NCBI GenBank assembly: GCA_938014945.1
Contig: CALLQH010000093.1
Location: forward strand, 1-6,089
DNA from: an uncultured bacterium
GTDB taxonomy: Bacteria; Pseudomonadota; Alphaproteobacteria; SP197
Direction of reading: 5' to 3'
DNA: 6,089 nt
The translations under genes were made by a program, and so were the position numbers. Positions 1-6,030 of this stretch are shown one piece after another. Numbering within the stretch: the stretch's first letter is position 1; each line of letters begins with the position of its first letter. Under the pieces are notes generated by a model. That model searched no databases. It worked only from the letters and a program-made list of their open reading frames with translations, and was not told where the DNA came from.

Positions 1-224
1 CGGCGATCTACCTGCTGGCCCGCGACCGGCTGGGCCTGGAGCCTGCCCGCTGCCTCGTCATTGAGGACAGCGCTATCGGCCTGCGCGCCGCTTTGGGCGC
101 GGGCATGCATTGCGTCGTCACGCGCTCGACCTATACCGCAGGCGAGGACTTCACCGGGGCCCGCCGTATCGTCGACAACCTCGGGGAACTCGGCTGGCCG
201 GAGTGCCGCGCCCTTGTAGGGTGA
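1..224 (+). CDS. HAD-superfamily phosphatase, CbbY-like (C-terminal fragment)
   Basis: This is the 3' end of a gene entering from the left edge; the reading phase begins at base 3 and ends at TGA 222-224, giving 73 visible residues. The piece carries the last conserved HAD block, VIEDSAIGLRAALGAG, whose Glu21-Asp22 pair (local numbering) is the motif IV acidic pair that holds the catalytic Mg2+. The following STYTAGEDFTGA is typical of the CbbY group. Family knowledge: these cytosolic phosphatases remove phosphate from sugar phosphates, and true CbbY acts on xylulose-1,5-bisphosphate, a Rubisco inhibitor. The nucleophile Asp (motif I), motifs II and III and the cap domain lie outside the window, so the substrate cannot be judged. 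The gene converges on the dehydratase small subunit with only 9 bases between the stop codons. Nothing visible links it functionally to that neighbour. Confidence 0.85.
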   Translation, partial: AIYLLARDRLGLEPARCLVIEDSAIGLRAALGAGMHCVVTRSTYTAGEDFTGARRIVDNLGELGWPECRALVG

Positions 225-233
225 CGCGGTGCC

Positions 234-662
234 CTAGAAGCGCCGCCTGAAGAGACCGCGCCGCTGATAGGTCTCTGCAGCCTCATCGACGAGGGCTGCG
301 ACGGCCTCGGCGCCATAGTCGCGGCGCAGCATGGCCGATGCCTCGCGCAGCACGTCGACGCTGGCTGCGCGGCCGGGCCGCAGCAGCTCGTAGATCTCCA
401 GCAGCACGTCGTCGGGCACGGCGACCAGTTCGGCGCCGCGCTCGAAGTTCTCGGCAAGGCGCACCCGTCCGGCCTCGCGCGCGACCTCGGCCTGCAGGCG
501 CAGGGCATCGGCGCTGATGGCGATATCGGCCTGTCCCAGGCTGCCCCCGGCCAGGTTCTCCACGGTCAGGTCGGCGAGCGGCCTGCCCGTGCCGGTGCTC
601 AGCAGGTCCGGTCGTTTCTCGGCGATGGGGTAGAGGGCGGAAGGCTTCTCAGGCGAAGACAA
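234..662 (-). CDS. B12-dependent diol/glycerol dehydratase, small (gamma) subunit
   Basis: This 142-residue protein is the small subunit of the coenzyme B12-dependent dehydratase that turns glycerol or a 1,2-diol into an aldehyde. It matches the PduE/DhaB3 family along its whole length: YPIAEKRPDLL (11-21), a GRPLADLTVEN block (26-36), LRLQAEVAREAGRVRLAENF (54-73), the signature AELVAVPDDVLLEIYELLRP (77-96) and a C-terminal AAETYQRRG. The frame is open upstream to an ATG at 818, but that extension overlaps the large subunit and does not resemble the family. I chose TTG at 660-662 because GAGGAG lies 7 bases upstream and the product then has the usual glycerol dehydratase length (about 141). 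The start overlaps the preceding gene's stop by 14 bases, so translation is probably coupled. It lacks the ~40-residue N-terminal extension of PduE. Whether diols or glycerol are the substrate cannot be told from this subunit. Confidence 0.92.
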   Translation of the reverse strand: MSSPEKPSALYPIAEKRPDLLSTGTGRPLADLTVENLAGGSLGQADIAISADALRLQAEVAREAGRVRLAENFERGAELVAVPDDVLLEIYELLRPGRAASVDVLREASAMLRRDYGAEAVAALVDEAAETYQRRGLFRRRF

Positions 663-2913
663 GGTCGAGCTCCTCGGGTTCGGCAGCCGGATCGGCGAGG
701 TCGGCCTCGATGTGATAGAGCAGCGCGGTGCGGACATGGAACTTCGCCCCCAGCGCATCGCCATGGGGCGGGATGACGACCGGTTCCGGGTTCTCGCCCC
801 GGGCAAAGGCCGCCGCATTGGCGCCGATCTGGCGGTAGTGCTCCAGGCCGATCAGCGGCGCCTGGGGGAAGAGTTCAAGGTTGGTGTGGGGCGCAAGCCC
901 CGCCTTGTGAATCACCGTTGTTCCCTTGCCCTGAATGCCGATGGCGATGCCGGAGCCCGAGAGGCGCGCGCCGGTCAGACCCAGGAACGAGGTATCGGCG
1001 GTGTGGCGAATGCGCAGCACGCGTGGGACGCAGCCGCCCTCGGCGATGCCCTCGCTCAGCATGCGCAGCACCTCGCTGTGGCGGCACTCGCCGGTCGTCT
1101 TGTTGAGTTCCGCGCCGAAGCCGGGCGAAAGGGCGATCACCACTTCCCGGGGATCGCTGCCCCTGGCCGCCGGGCCCTTCGGGATCAGGCGATAGGCGCG
1201 CTTTTCGTCGTCTCCGGCGCGGCCCTCGGCTGCCATGACGTCGCTGCGGCCGATCTGGCCGCGCATGCGGGCGAGGCTCTCGCGCCGCTGCGCATCCACC
1301 ACATAGCCGCTGCCGGGGCCCTGATAGTCGTTGGGCTGGTTGACCGCCGAAACCACCTTGCCGTCGCGGATCACGGCGGCGGTCTGCAGGTAGTCGCCCG
1401 CCACGCGCTGGCGCGCCATCAGCAGCAGGTTCTCTGCCTCGGTGTGGAAGCCGCGGCGTTCGAGCGCGGCAATGACATCGGCGAGCGTCACGGCGCGCTC
1501 CTCCATGCGGGCGTTGATCGCGGCGACCGCGCCAAGGCTGAAGGTCTGCGTGTCGAGGGAGCCGTGGGCGTGGAGCACGCTCTGCTTCTGCCGCTCGCTG
1601 ACCTCGGCGAGGTTCAGTTCCTCCAGAACGGCGCTGATCGCATCGATGGCGCGGGCGCGGGCGGCCATCACGGCATCTTCGGGAACATGCGCCAGGCCGC
1701 CATCGACCATGTAGTCGCGCTGCAGGGCGAGATATTCCTCCATGTCGCTGCCGTTGAACGAGGAGATGGCAAAGGAATTGTCGTAGTCGGCGATGGAGCC
1801 GAAGCCCGAGCAGATGAGGTCGGTGCCGGCCAGCAGGGGCGGCAGCACGCGGGCGGCCACGCGCATGTCCGAATGGGAATGGCGCGTGTCGTTGCCCGAG
1901 GCGCATTCGAGATCGAGCAGGGCGGCCATGACGTTCTCGGCGAACATCTCCTTGACGCCGCCGGGCACGGAGCCGGCGACCGAGGCGCCGTCGATGCCGC
2001 CGTTCTGGGTGCCCTGCACGCCCATGCCGCGCTGCACGCACAGGCAGCGGGCCTCCAGGTAGAGCATGGACTTCTTCTCGTGGAAGGCCATCAGCACCTC
2101 CGAGCCTGCGCCCGAGGTGCAGCGCGCCTTCAGGCCGCGCGAGGTGTAGGCGGCGGTGAGAAACGCCTTCGACCAGGGCGTGTCGTCGCCGTCGACGAAG
2201 ACGTCCTCGGTGCCATAGACCGACATGGTCTCGGTGTAGGAGGTGAGCCCGGCCATGCCCAGGCGCAGTTCCTCGGCCTCCTCGATGGAGCACTGCACCA
2301 GCACGCCGCCGCGCACCGCGGCTGCGCCGACGGTCAGTGCCAGGGCGCAGGTTCGCGCGTTGCGCGCCACGCGCACCGTGGTCTCCAGCTCGTCGAAGCC
2401 GTAGATCGCCGCGGTCGCGGCATCGGCCGCCATCTGGATGGGATCGTCCTTGGCATTGGTGACATGGGCCTGGTTGCCCGGCGCCAGGCGGGCGCGCAGC
2501 TTGGCCTGGGCGAAGGTGAGTTCGGCCGCCGACAACATGCCCACCACCTCGGCGAGCTTGGCGGGCGTCATGCCCGCGGCCAGCCGCACCAGCTCGCTCC
2601 TCGGCACGGAGACATCAACCAGCCGGCGGGCGAAATCGGTGCTGTCGATCGCCATCGCTTCGGCGGCGACGTCGGGATCGATGTGATGACTGGCGATGAA
2701 GCTGTCGATCATGTCGAAGTCGGCGGCGGTCTTGCCGTCCATGCCGGTCACGCGCCCGCCCTCAAGCGTCAGGGAGGGGGCCGGATCCCATGGGCTGCCC
2801 ATGGCGCAGAAGCCGTGTTCGGCGTCCTCCACGGCGAAGCGGTCCTGGGCCAGCGGGCGTTCGTCCCAGTGGTCGTAGCGCTTCCAGCGATTGGGCGTGG
2901 TGGCCTGACTCAT
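649..2913 (-). CDS. B12-dependent diol/glycerol dehydratase, fused large + medium subunits
   Basis: This 754-residue protein joins two normally separate subunits. Residues ~1-555 match the large catalytic subunit (PduC/DhaB1, about 555 aa) and ~573-754 match the medium subunit (PduD/DhaB2). The enzyme uses adenosylcobalamin to dehydrate glycerol or 1,2-diols to aldehydes through a radical mechanism. By my recalled alignment to Klebsiella oxytoca diol dehydratase, its active-site residues appear at a constant offset of +7: Gln148, His150, Glu177, Glu228, Gln303, Asp342, Ser369 and Phe381 (for Q141, H143, E170, E221, Q296, D335, S362, F374). The pocket positions S301 and Q336 are instead Asp308 and Thr343. 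The medium part holds SGSGIAIGIQGKGTTVIH (652-669) and NLELFPQAPL (678-687). The linker at ~556-572 replaces the medium subunit's usual N-terminal ~45 residues, which include the microcompartment-targeting peptide. The start is ATG 2911-2913 with a modest GGGGA 8 bases upstream. The small subunit follows with overlap. No reactivase gene is adjacent. Confidence 0.95.
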   Translation of the reverse strand: MSQATTPNRWKRYDHWDERPLAQDRFAVEDAEHGFCAMGSPWDPAPSLTLEGGRVTGMDGKTAADFDMIDSFIASHHIDPDVAAEAMAIDSTDFARRLVDVSVPRSELVRLAAGMTPAKLAEVVGMLSAAELTFAQAKLRARLAPGNQAHVTNAKDDPIQMAADAATAAIYGFDELETTVRVARNARTCALALTVGAAAVRGGVLVQCSIEEAEELRLGMAGLTSYTETMSVYGTEDVFVDGDDTPWSKAFLTAAYTSRGLKARCTSGAGSEVLMAFHEKKSMLYLEARCLCVQRGMGVQGTQNGGIDGASVAGSVPGGVKEMFAENVMAALLDLECASGNDTRHSHSDMRVAARVLPPLLAGTDLICSGFGSIADYDNSFAISSFNGSDMEEYLALQRDYMVDGGLAHVPEDAVMAARARAIDAISAVLEELNLAEVSERQKQSVLHAHGSLDTQTFSLGAVAAINARMEERAVTLADVIAALERRGFHTEAENLLLMARQRVAGDYLQTAAVIRDGKVVSAVNQPNDYQGPGSGYVVDAQRRESLARMRGQIGRSDVMAAEGRAGDDEKRAYRLIPKGPAARGSDPREVVIALSPGFGAELNKTTGECRHSEVLRMLSEGIAEGGCVPRVLRIRHTADTSFLGLTGARLSGSGIAIGIQGKGTTVIHKAGLAPHTNLELFPQAPLIGLEHYRQIGANAAAFARGENPEPVVIPPHGDALGAKFHVRTALLYHIEADLADPAAEPEELDLVFA

Positions 2914-3075
2914 GGCGGCAATCCCCGTGGGTTCGCGCGAGCAGACCGCCCGGCGTCCGGCATGTCAACGCGCCGGTTCGTGCTGCGGTTCGGCTGGCGC
3001 AGGAGCATTGCGCCATGGCTGCCCCTTGGCGAGGATGGCGGACGATACGCTCACTCCCTGACGGATTGATAAGCC
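2914..3075. other. divergent intergenic region between dehydratase and acyl-CoA dehydrogenase
   Basis: These 162 bases separate two genes that face away from each other, so both promoters must lie here or inside the neighbours. The leftward promoter candidate is annotated separately. For the rightward gene I find no convincing -35/-10 pair: TTGGCG (3026-3031) and GATACG (3044-3049) are only 12 bases apart. CGGTTCG occurs twice, at 2974-2980 and 2986-2992, 12 bases start to start, which is a possible regulator site but is also expected by chance at this base composition. No long palindrome is present. Confidence 0.6.
2940..2968 (-). promoter_or_regulatory. candidate sigma-70-type promoter for the dehydratase genes
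   Basis: On the minus strand a perfect TTGACA (2968-2963) is followed, after 17 bases, by TCTGCT (2945-2940), which matches three of six -10 positions including the first and last T. Transcription would start near 2933, about 20 bases before the dehydratase ATG, leaving room for the GGGGA ribosome site but none for a cobalamin riboswitch. The -35 match and spacing are good and the -10 is weak, which would fit a promoter needing an activator. The assignment is inferred from sequence only. Confidence 0.42.
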
Positions 3076-4869
3076 ATGAGCCAGGTCTGCAACCGGCGCG
3101 ATCTCGACTTCCTGCTGCACGAGGTGCTGGCTGTCGAAAGCCTGCTCGAACGGCCGCGCTACGCCATGCACGACCGGCTTTCGCTCGATGCCGTCCTTGC
3201 ATTGGCCTTTCGCCTGGCCGAGGAGGAACTCGCCCCCCATGCCGCGCTTGCCGACGTTCGCGAGCCGGAAGTCGTCGATGGCCGTGTGGTGCAGATCCCG
3301 GAAACCGCGGCGGCGCTTGCCGTGCTGCGCGAAGCCGGGTTTTTCGCCGCAACGGTAAGCGAGGATGAGGGTGGCATGCAGCTTCCCTTCGTCGTCGGCC
3401 AGGCCTGCATGGCGCTCTTCAAGGGCGCGAACGTCTCGACCTCGGGCTACCTGCTGCTGACGCGGGCGGCGGCCAACCTGCTGGAGGCCCACGGCAGTCC
3501 GGAACAGAAGCGTCGCTACATGATGCCGATGAATGCCGGGCGCTTCTTCGGCACCATGTGTCTTTCCGAGCCCGACGTCGGCACCTCGCTGGCCGATATC
3601 CGCACGCGCGCCGTACCGCGCGGCGACGGCACCTATGCCCTGCGAGGCAACAAGATGTGGATCTCGGGCGGCGAGCATGAACTTTCCGAAACCATCATCC
3701 ACCTGGTGCTCGCCAAGCTGCCGGATGCGCCGCCGGGCGCCAGGGGCATCTCCCTGTTCATTGTTCCGCGCCATCGCCTGGACGCGCAGGGCAATCCGGG
3801 TGAGGACAACAACGTCGTCCTCGCGGGCCTGAACCACAAGATGGGTTATCGCGGCATCACCAACTGCCTGCTGAACTTCGGCGAGAGCGGGGAGACCGTG
3901 GCGGAGCTGGTCGGCGAGCCTCACCGCGGGCTCGCCTACATGTTTCACATGATGAACGAGGCGCGCATCGGCGTGGGCCTGGGCGCGACCATGCTGGGCT
4001 ATGGCGGCTATCTGGCGAGCCTTGCCTATGCCCGCGAGCGCCGCCAGGGCCGCCCGCTCGATGCCCGCGATCCGGCGGCACCGCCCGTGGCCATCGTCGA
4101 ACATCCCGATGTGCGGCGCATGCTGTTGCAGCAAAAGGCCTATGTCGAAGGCGGCCTGATGCTGGGTTTGTGGTGTGGCCTGCTGGTGGACGAACAGAAG
4201 ACGGCGCCCAAGGAGACAGCGCGCGAGCACGCCCGGCGCCTGCTCGACATCCTCACGCCCGTTGCCAAGGCCTGGCCGAGCGAATTCTGCCTGGAGGCCA
4301 ACAAGCAGGCGATCCAGGTGCTGGGCGGATGCGGCTACACCCGTGATTTCCCGGTCGAAAGGCTTTACCGCGACAACCGCCTCAACCCGATCCATGAGGG
4401 TACCAACGGCATCCAGGCACTGGACCTGCTGGGACGCAAGGCGGTGATGGAGGAGGGGGCCTGCTTCGCTGCTCTGGGCAGCGAGATCGCCGCCATGGCC
4501 AACGATGCCGCCGGGGCCGGGCTTGCCGCTGAGGCGCGTTTGCTGGAAGAGGCCTGGGAGGCCGTCGCCGCGGCGCGTGCGGCGTCCGTTGACCATGCGG
4601 AAGTCCATGGTGCTGCCGCCGGCCTCGCCAATGCCACCGCCTTTCTCTACGGCTTTGGCCATGTCGTGGTGACGGCACTGTGGTTGCGTCAGGGCGCGGT
4701 GGCCGTGCGTGCGCTGGAGCGTGGTTCGGAGGAGGAGGCGTTCTACCGCGGCAAGCTGCAGGCCATGCGCTACATGGTTCGCCACGAGCTGCACCTTGCC
4801 CGGGCCTGGCTGCATACAACGCTCACGGCCGACGCCACCGTGCTGGAGACTGCTGCCGATTGGCTCTAG
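3076..4869 (+). CDS. acyl-CoA dehydrogenase, long (~600 aa) DmdC/AidB-like class
   Basis: This 597-residue flavoenzyme should oxidise an acyl-CoA to the 2,3-enoyl-CoA using FAD and pass electrons to electron-transfer flavoprotein. Domains in order: a short N-terminal helical segment typical of the long class (RDLDFLLHEVL, 8-18), the N-terminal helical domain (to ~155), the middle beta domain with CLSEPDVGTSLADI (162-175) and GNKMWISGGEHE (191-202), the helical C-terminal domain with NEARIGVGLG (294-303), and QVLGGCGYTRDFPVERLYRD (414-433). IHEGTNGIQ (439-447) follows, whose Glu441 is at the position of the catalytic base in medium-chain enzymes. A further ~140 residues form the extra C-terminal domain of this class, which includes DmdC (methylmercaptopropionyl-CoA dehydrogenase). 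Length is normal for the class. The start is ATG 3076, as an in-frame TAA sits one codon upstream; the ribosome site is weak. The actual acyl substrate cannot be read from the sequence. Divergence from the dehydratase suggests possible shared regulation. Confidence 0.93.
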   Translation: MSQVCNRRDLDFLLHEVLAVESLLERPRYAMHDRLSLDAVLALAFRLAEEELAPHAALADVREPEVVDGRVVQIPETAAALAVLREAGFFAATVSEDEGGMQLPFVVGQACMALFKGANVSTSGYLLLTRAAANLLEAHGSPEQKRRYMMPMNAGRFFGTMCLSEPDVGTSLADIRTRAVPRGDGTYALRGNKMWISGGEHELSETIIHLVLAKLPDAPPGARGISLFIVPRHRLDAQGNPGEDNNVVLAGLNHKMGYRGITNCLLNFGESGETVAELVGEPHRGLAYMFHMMNEARIGVGLGATMLGYGGYLASLAYARERRQGRPLDARDPAAPPVAIVEHPDVRRMLLQQKAYVEGGLMLGLWCGLLVDEQKTAPKETAREHARRLLDILTPVAKAWPSEFCLEANKQAIQVLGGCGYTRDFPVERLYRDNRLNPIHEGTNGIQALDLLGRKAVMEEGACFAALGSEIAAMANDAAGAGLAAEARLLEEAWEAVAAARAASVDHAEVHGAAAGLANATAFLYGFGHVVVTALWLRQGAVAVRALERGSEEEAFYRGKLQAMRYMVRHELHLARAWLHTTLTADATVLETAADWL

Positions 4870-5008
4870 GGGGCTTGGCGTGCGGCGGCCGCGCCACCAT
4901 TTGGGCATGATTGGGCCCTAGAACGGCATCTGTGTGGCGGCAACGGGGCCATCATCACCGGTGCCCGCCTGTGTTATGCATGCACTGCGCCACCCTTGGA
5001 GATTGAAC
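4870..5008. other. intergenic spacer with a weak hairpin after the acyl-CoA dehydrogenase
   Basis: This 139-base spacer holds a 6-bp stem (one G-U pair) at 4877-4895 just after the stop codon. It has no T-run behind it, so it is a doubtful terminator. TTGGGC occurs twice exactly one helical turn apart (4901-4906 and 4911-4916). An 8-bp palindrome TGCATGCA lies at 4977-4984. No convincing promoter for the TPR gene is visible. The TPR frame is open from ATG 4934 through this spacer, but I place the true start at 5009. Confidence 0.5.
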
Positions 5009-5944
5009 GTGCTCGAACGTGCCACCTGTCTTGCCGCCTGTCTTGCCGCATCCGCCTTTCTGGCGACCGCCGCTCCGGCCCTGGCCGAGGACACCACGGC
5101 CTGTGTCGCGGGCGGTGATGCCTGGCGCGCGGGCGACATTCAGGCCTCCATCGACGACTTCACCCTCTGCATCGAGCAGGGCAATCTTGAACCGGAGACC
5201 ATGGCATCGGCCCTGGCCAGCCGCGGCAACGTGCTGCGGGTGAGCGGCGCCGTCGCCCACTCCATCTCGGACTTCAACAACGCCCTGGAGATTGATCCTG
5301 ACCACGCCGGCGCGCTCTACGGGCGCGCCAATGCCTGGTTCGACATGCGCGACCTCAACCAGTCCATGGCGGATTTCGATCATGCGATTGCCGTGATGCC
5401 GACCATGGCCGAGGCCTATTTCGGGCGCGGCAACGTCAAGAGCGCGCTGGAGGATTATCAGGGCGCCATCGCCGACTATGATCAGGCGCTGAGCCTGCAG
5501 CCCGGGGACCCCACGGCGCTGACCAACCGGGGCTGGGCCAAGCTTGAGGAGGGGCAGTACGACGCGGCGATCGCCGACTTCGATGCCGCCATCGCGGTGC
5601 GGCCGGACTATGTCCTGGCCTTCGTTAATCGGGCCTGGGCGCGCTACCTTCAGGGCGATCCGGCAGCGGGCCTGCCCGATGCAGAACACGCCGTGGTGCT
5701 TGGCCCCAATCGCGTGGCCACCCATGCGACCTATGCCCAGATCCTGACTGCACTCGGCCGCCAGGAGGATGCGCTGGCCGCCTTCGAACGCGCCTTGACG
5801 CTGGGCGGCAAGGAAGTGGTCATGAACTATCAGCAGCGCCTCGCCGAGGAGGGCTACGATCCGGGTCCGGCCGACGGCGGTTATGGCGCGCGCACCCGCG
5901 ATGCCCTGATCGCCTGCATCGCTGCATCCTGCCGCCTGCTGTAG
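5009..5944 (+). CDS. secreted TPR-repeat protein with C-terminal half peptidoglycan-binding motif
   Basis: With the GTG start at 5009 this is a 311-residue exported protein. GTG was chosen because TTGGAG lies 7 bases upstream and the product then begins directly with a signal peptide: Arg4, a hydrophobic run to ~22, and APALA|ED cleavage after residue 26. In-frame ATGs at 4934 and 4976 would add 25 or 11 residues; the second is a possible alternative. The mature chain has a degenerate first repeat (29-65) and six 34-residue TPRs (66-269), the fourth very canonical (RGWAKLEEGQYDAAIADFDA). The last ~40 residues (272-311) contain LAEEGYDPGPADGGYGARTR, which resembles the first half of the PG_binding_1 fold, and end with two cysteines (303, 308). 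Mature Cys32 and Cys54 could also form a disulfide. The likely role is a periplasmic protein-interaction scaffold near the cell wall; partners are unknown. LAAC at 8-11 resembles a lipobox but sits too early. Confidence 0.85.
   Translation: MLERATCLAACLAASAFLATAAPALAEDTTACVAGGDAWRAGDIQASIDDFTLCIEQGNLEPETMASALASRGNVLRVSGAVAHSISDFNNALEIDPDHAGALYGRANAWFDMRDLNQSMADFDHAIAVMPTMAEAYFGRGNVKSALEDYQGAIADYDQALSLQPGDPTALTNRGWAKLEEGQYDAAIADFDAAIAVRPDYVLAFVNRAWARYLQGDPAAGLPDAEHAVVLGPNRVATHATYAQILTALGRQEDALAAFERALTLGGKEVVMNYQQRLAEEGYDPGPADGGYGARTRDALIACIAASCRLL
5025..5048 (+). repeat. 12-bp perfect tandem duplication inside the signal peptide
   Basis: CCTGTCTTGCCG occurs twice back to back, at 5025-5036 and 5037-5048. 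It encodes a doubled Cys-Leu-Ala-Ala block in the hydrophobic core of the TPR protein's signal peptide. The frame is kept, so copy-number change would lengthen or shorten the core by four residues. Confidence 0.9.
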
Positions 5945-5973
5945 GGCCGGGCTGCAAGATCGTTGCATCGTCG

Positions 5974-5987
5974 CGTTCCATGGAACG
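5974..5987. promoter_or_regulatory. 14-bp perfect palindrome, candidate operator
   Basis: CGTTCCATGGAACG is a perfect inverted repeat with no spacer. Its right end covers the -35 position of the TATAAT promoter at 6005-6010, a place where a bound dimeric regulator would affect transcription. It does not fit the alphaproteobacterial LexA box (GTTC-N7-GTTC) or an FNR box. The binding protein is unknown, and operator function is inferred from symmetry and position. Confidence 0.45.
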
Positions 5988-6000
5988 ACCATCATGGTTC

Positions 6001-6010
6001 GTGCTATAAT
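6001..6010 (+). promoter_or_regulatory. extended -10 promoter facing right
   Basis: TGCTATAAT (6002-6010) is a perfect extended -10 element (TG, one base, then consensus TATAAT) in an otherwise GC-rich region. The -35 region at 17-18 bases spacing (GGAACG or TGGAAC) is poor, as is common for extended -10 promoters. Transcription should begin near 6017. It would drive whatever lies beyond the right edge. Confidence 0.6.
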
Positions 6011-6030
6011 GCCCGCGGGACAGGTGTGGA

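Noticed and set aside
226..246. A 6-bp stem (one G-U pair) spanning both convergent stop codons, as a bidirectional terminator
   Set aside because: The stem is short, the 9-base loop is large, and neither side has a T-run. A stem this size is easily found by chance at this base composition.
2914..2960. Cobalamin riboswitch before the B12-dependent dehydratase
   Set aside because: The predicted leader is about 20 bases and even the full 162-base gap shows no B12-box-like motif.
712..3069. A 785-residue open frame on the plus strand antisense to the dehydratase
   Set aside because: It mirrors the dehydratase gene codon for codon; its product is full of Ala, Gly, His and Arg with no recognisable domain. 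Long antisense frames are expected in GC-rich genes, and the minus-strand gene has unmistakable family conservation.
3001..3075. An upstream start for the acyl-CoA dehydrogenase at ATG 3015, which has AGGAG 10 bases before it
   Set aside because: That ATG is in another frame and leads to a shadow product; the true frame has TAA at 3070-3072, one codon before ATG 3076.
4877..4895. Rho-independent terminator after the acyl-CoA dehydrogenase
   Set aside because: There is a 6-bp GC stem but it is followed by ACCATTTGGG, not a T-tract, so I noted it only as a weak hairpin.
2965..4908. A 647-residue open frame on the minus strand antisense to the acyl-CoA dehydrogenase
   Set aside because: It is a GC-rich shadow of a clearly conserved enzyme gene; it has no domain and a biased composition. 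The same applies to the minus-strand frame 4955-6073 over the TPR gene.
5009..5044. TPR protein as a lipoprotein (LAAC lipobox-like sequence)
   Set aside because: The cysteine would be at residue 11, with too short a hydrophobic core before it, while a classical ALA cleavage site sits at residues 24-26.
5975..6000. LexA (SOS) box from the two GTTC elements
   Set aside because: The GTTC copies are separated by 18 bases, not the 7 needed for the alphaproteobacterial site, and the palindrome has the reverse order of the Gram-positive CGAAC/GTTCG box.
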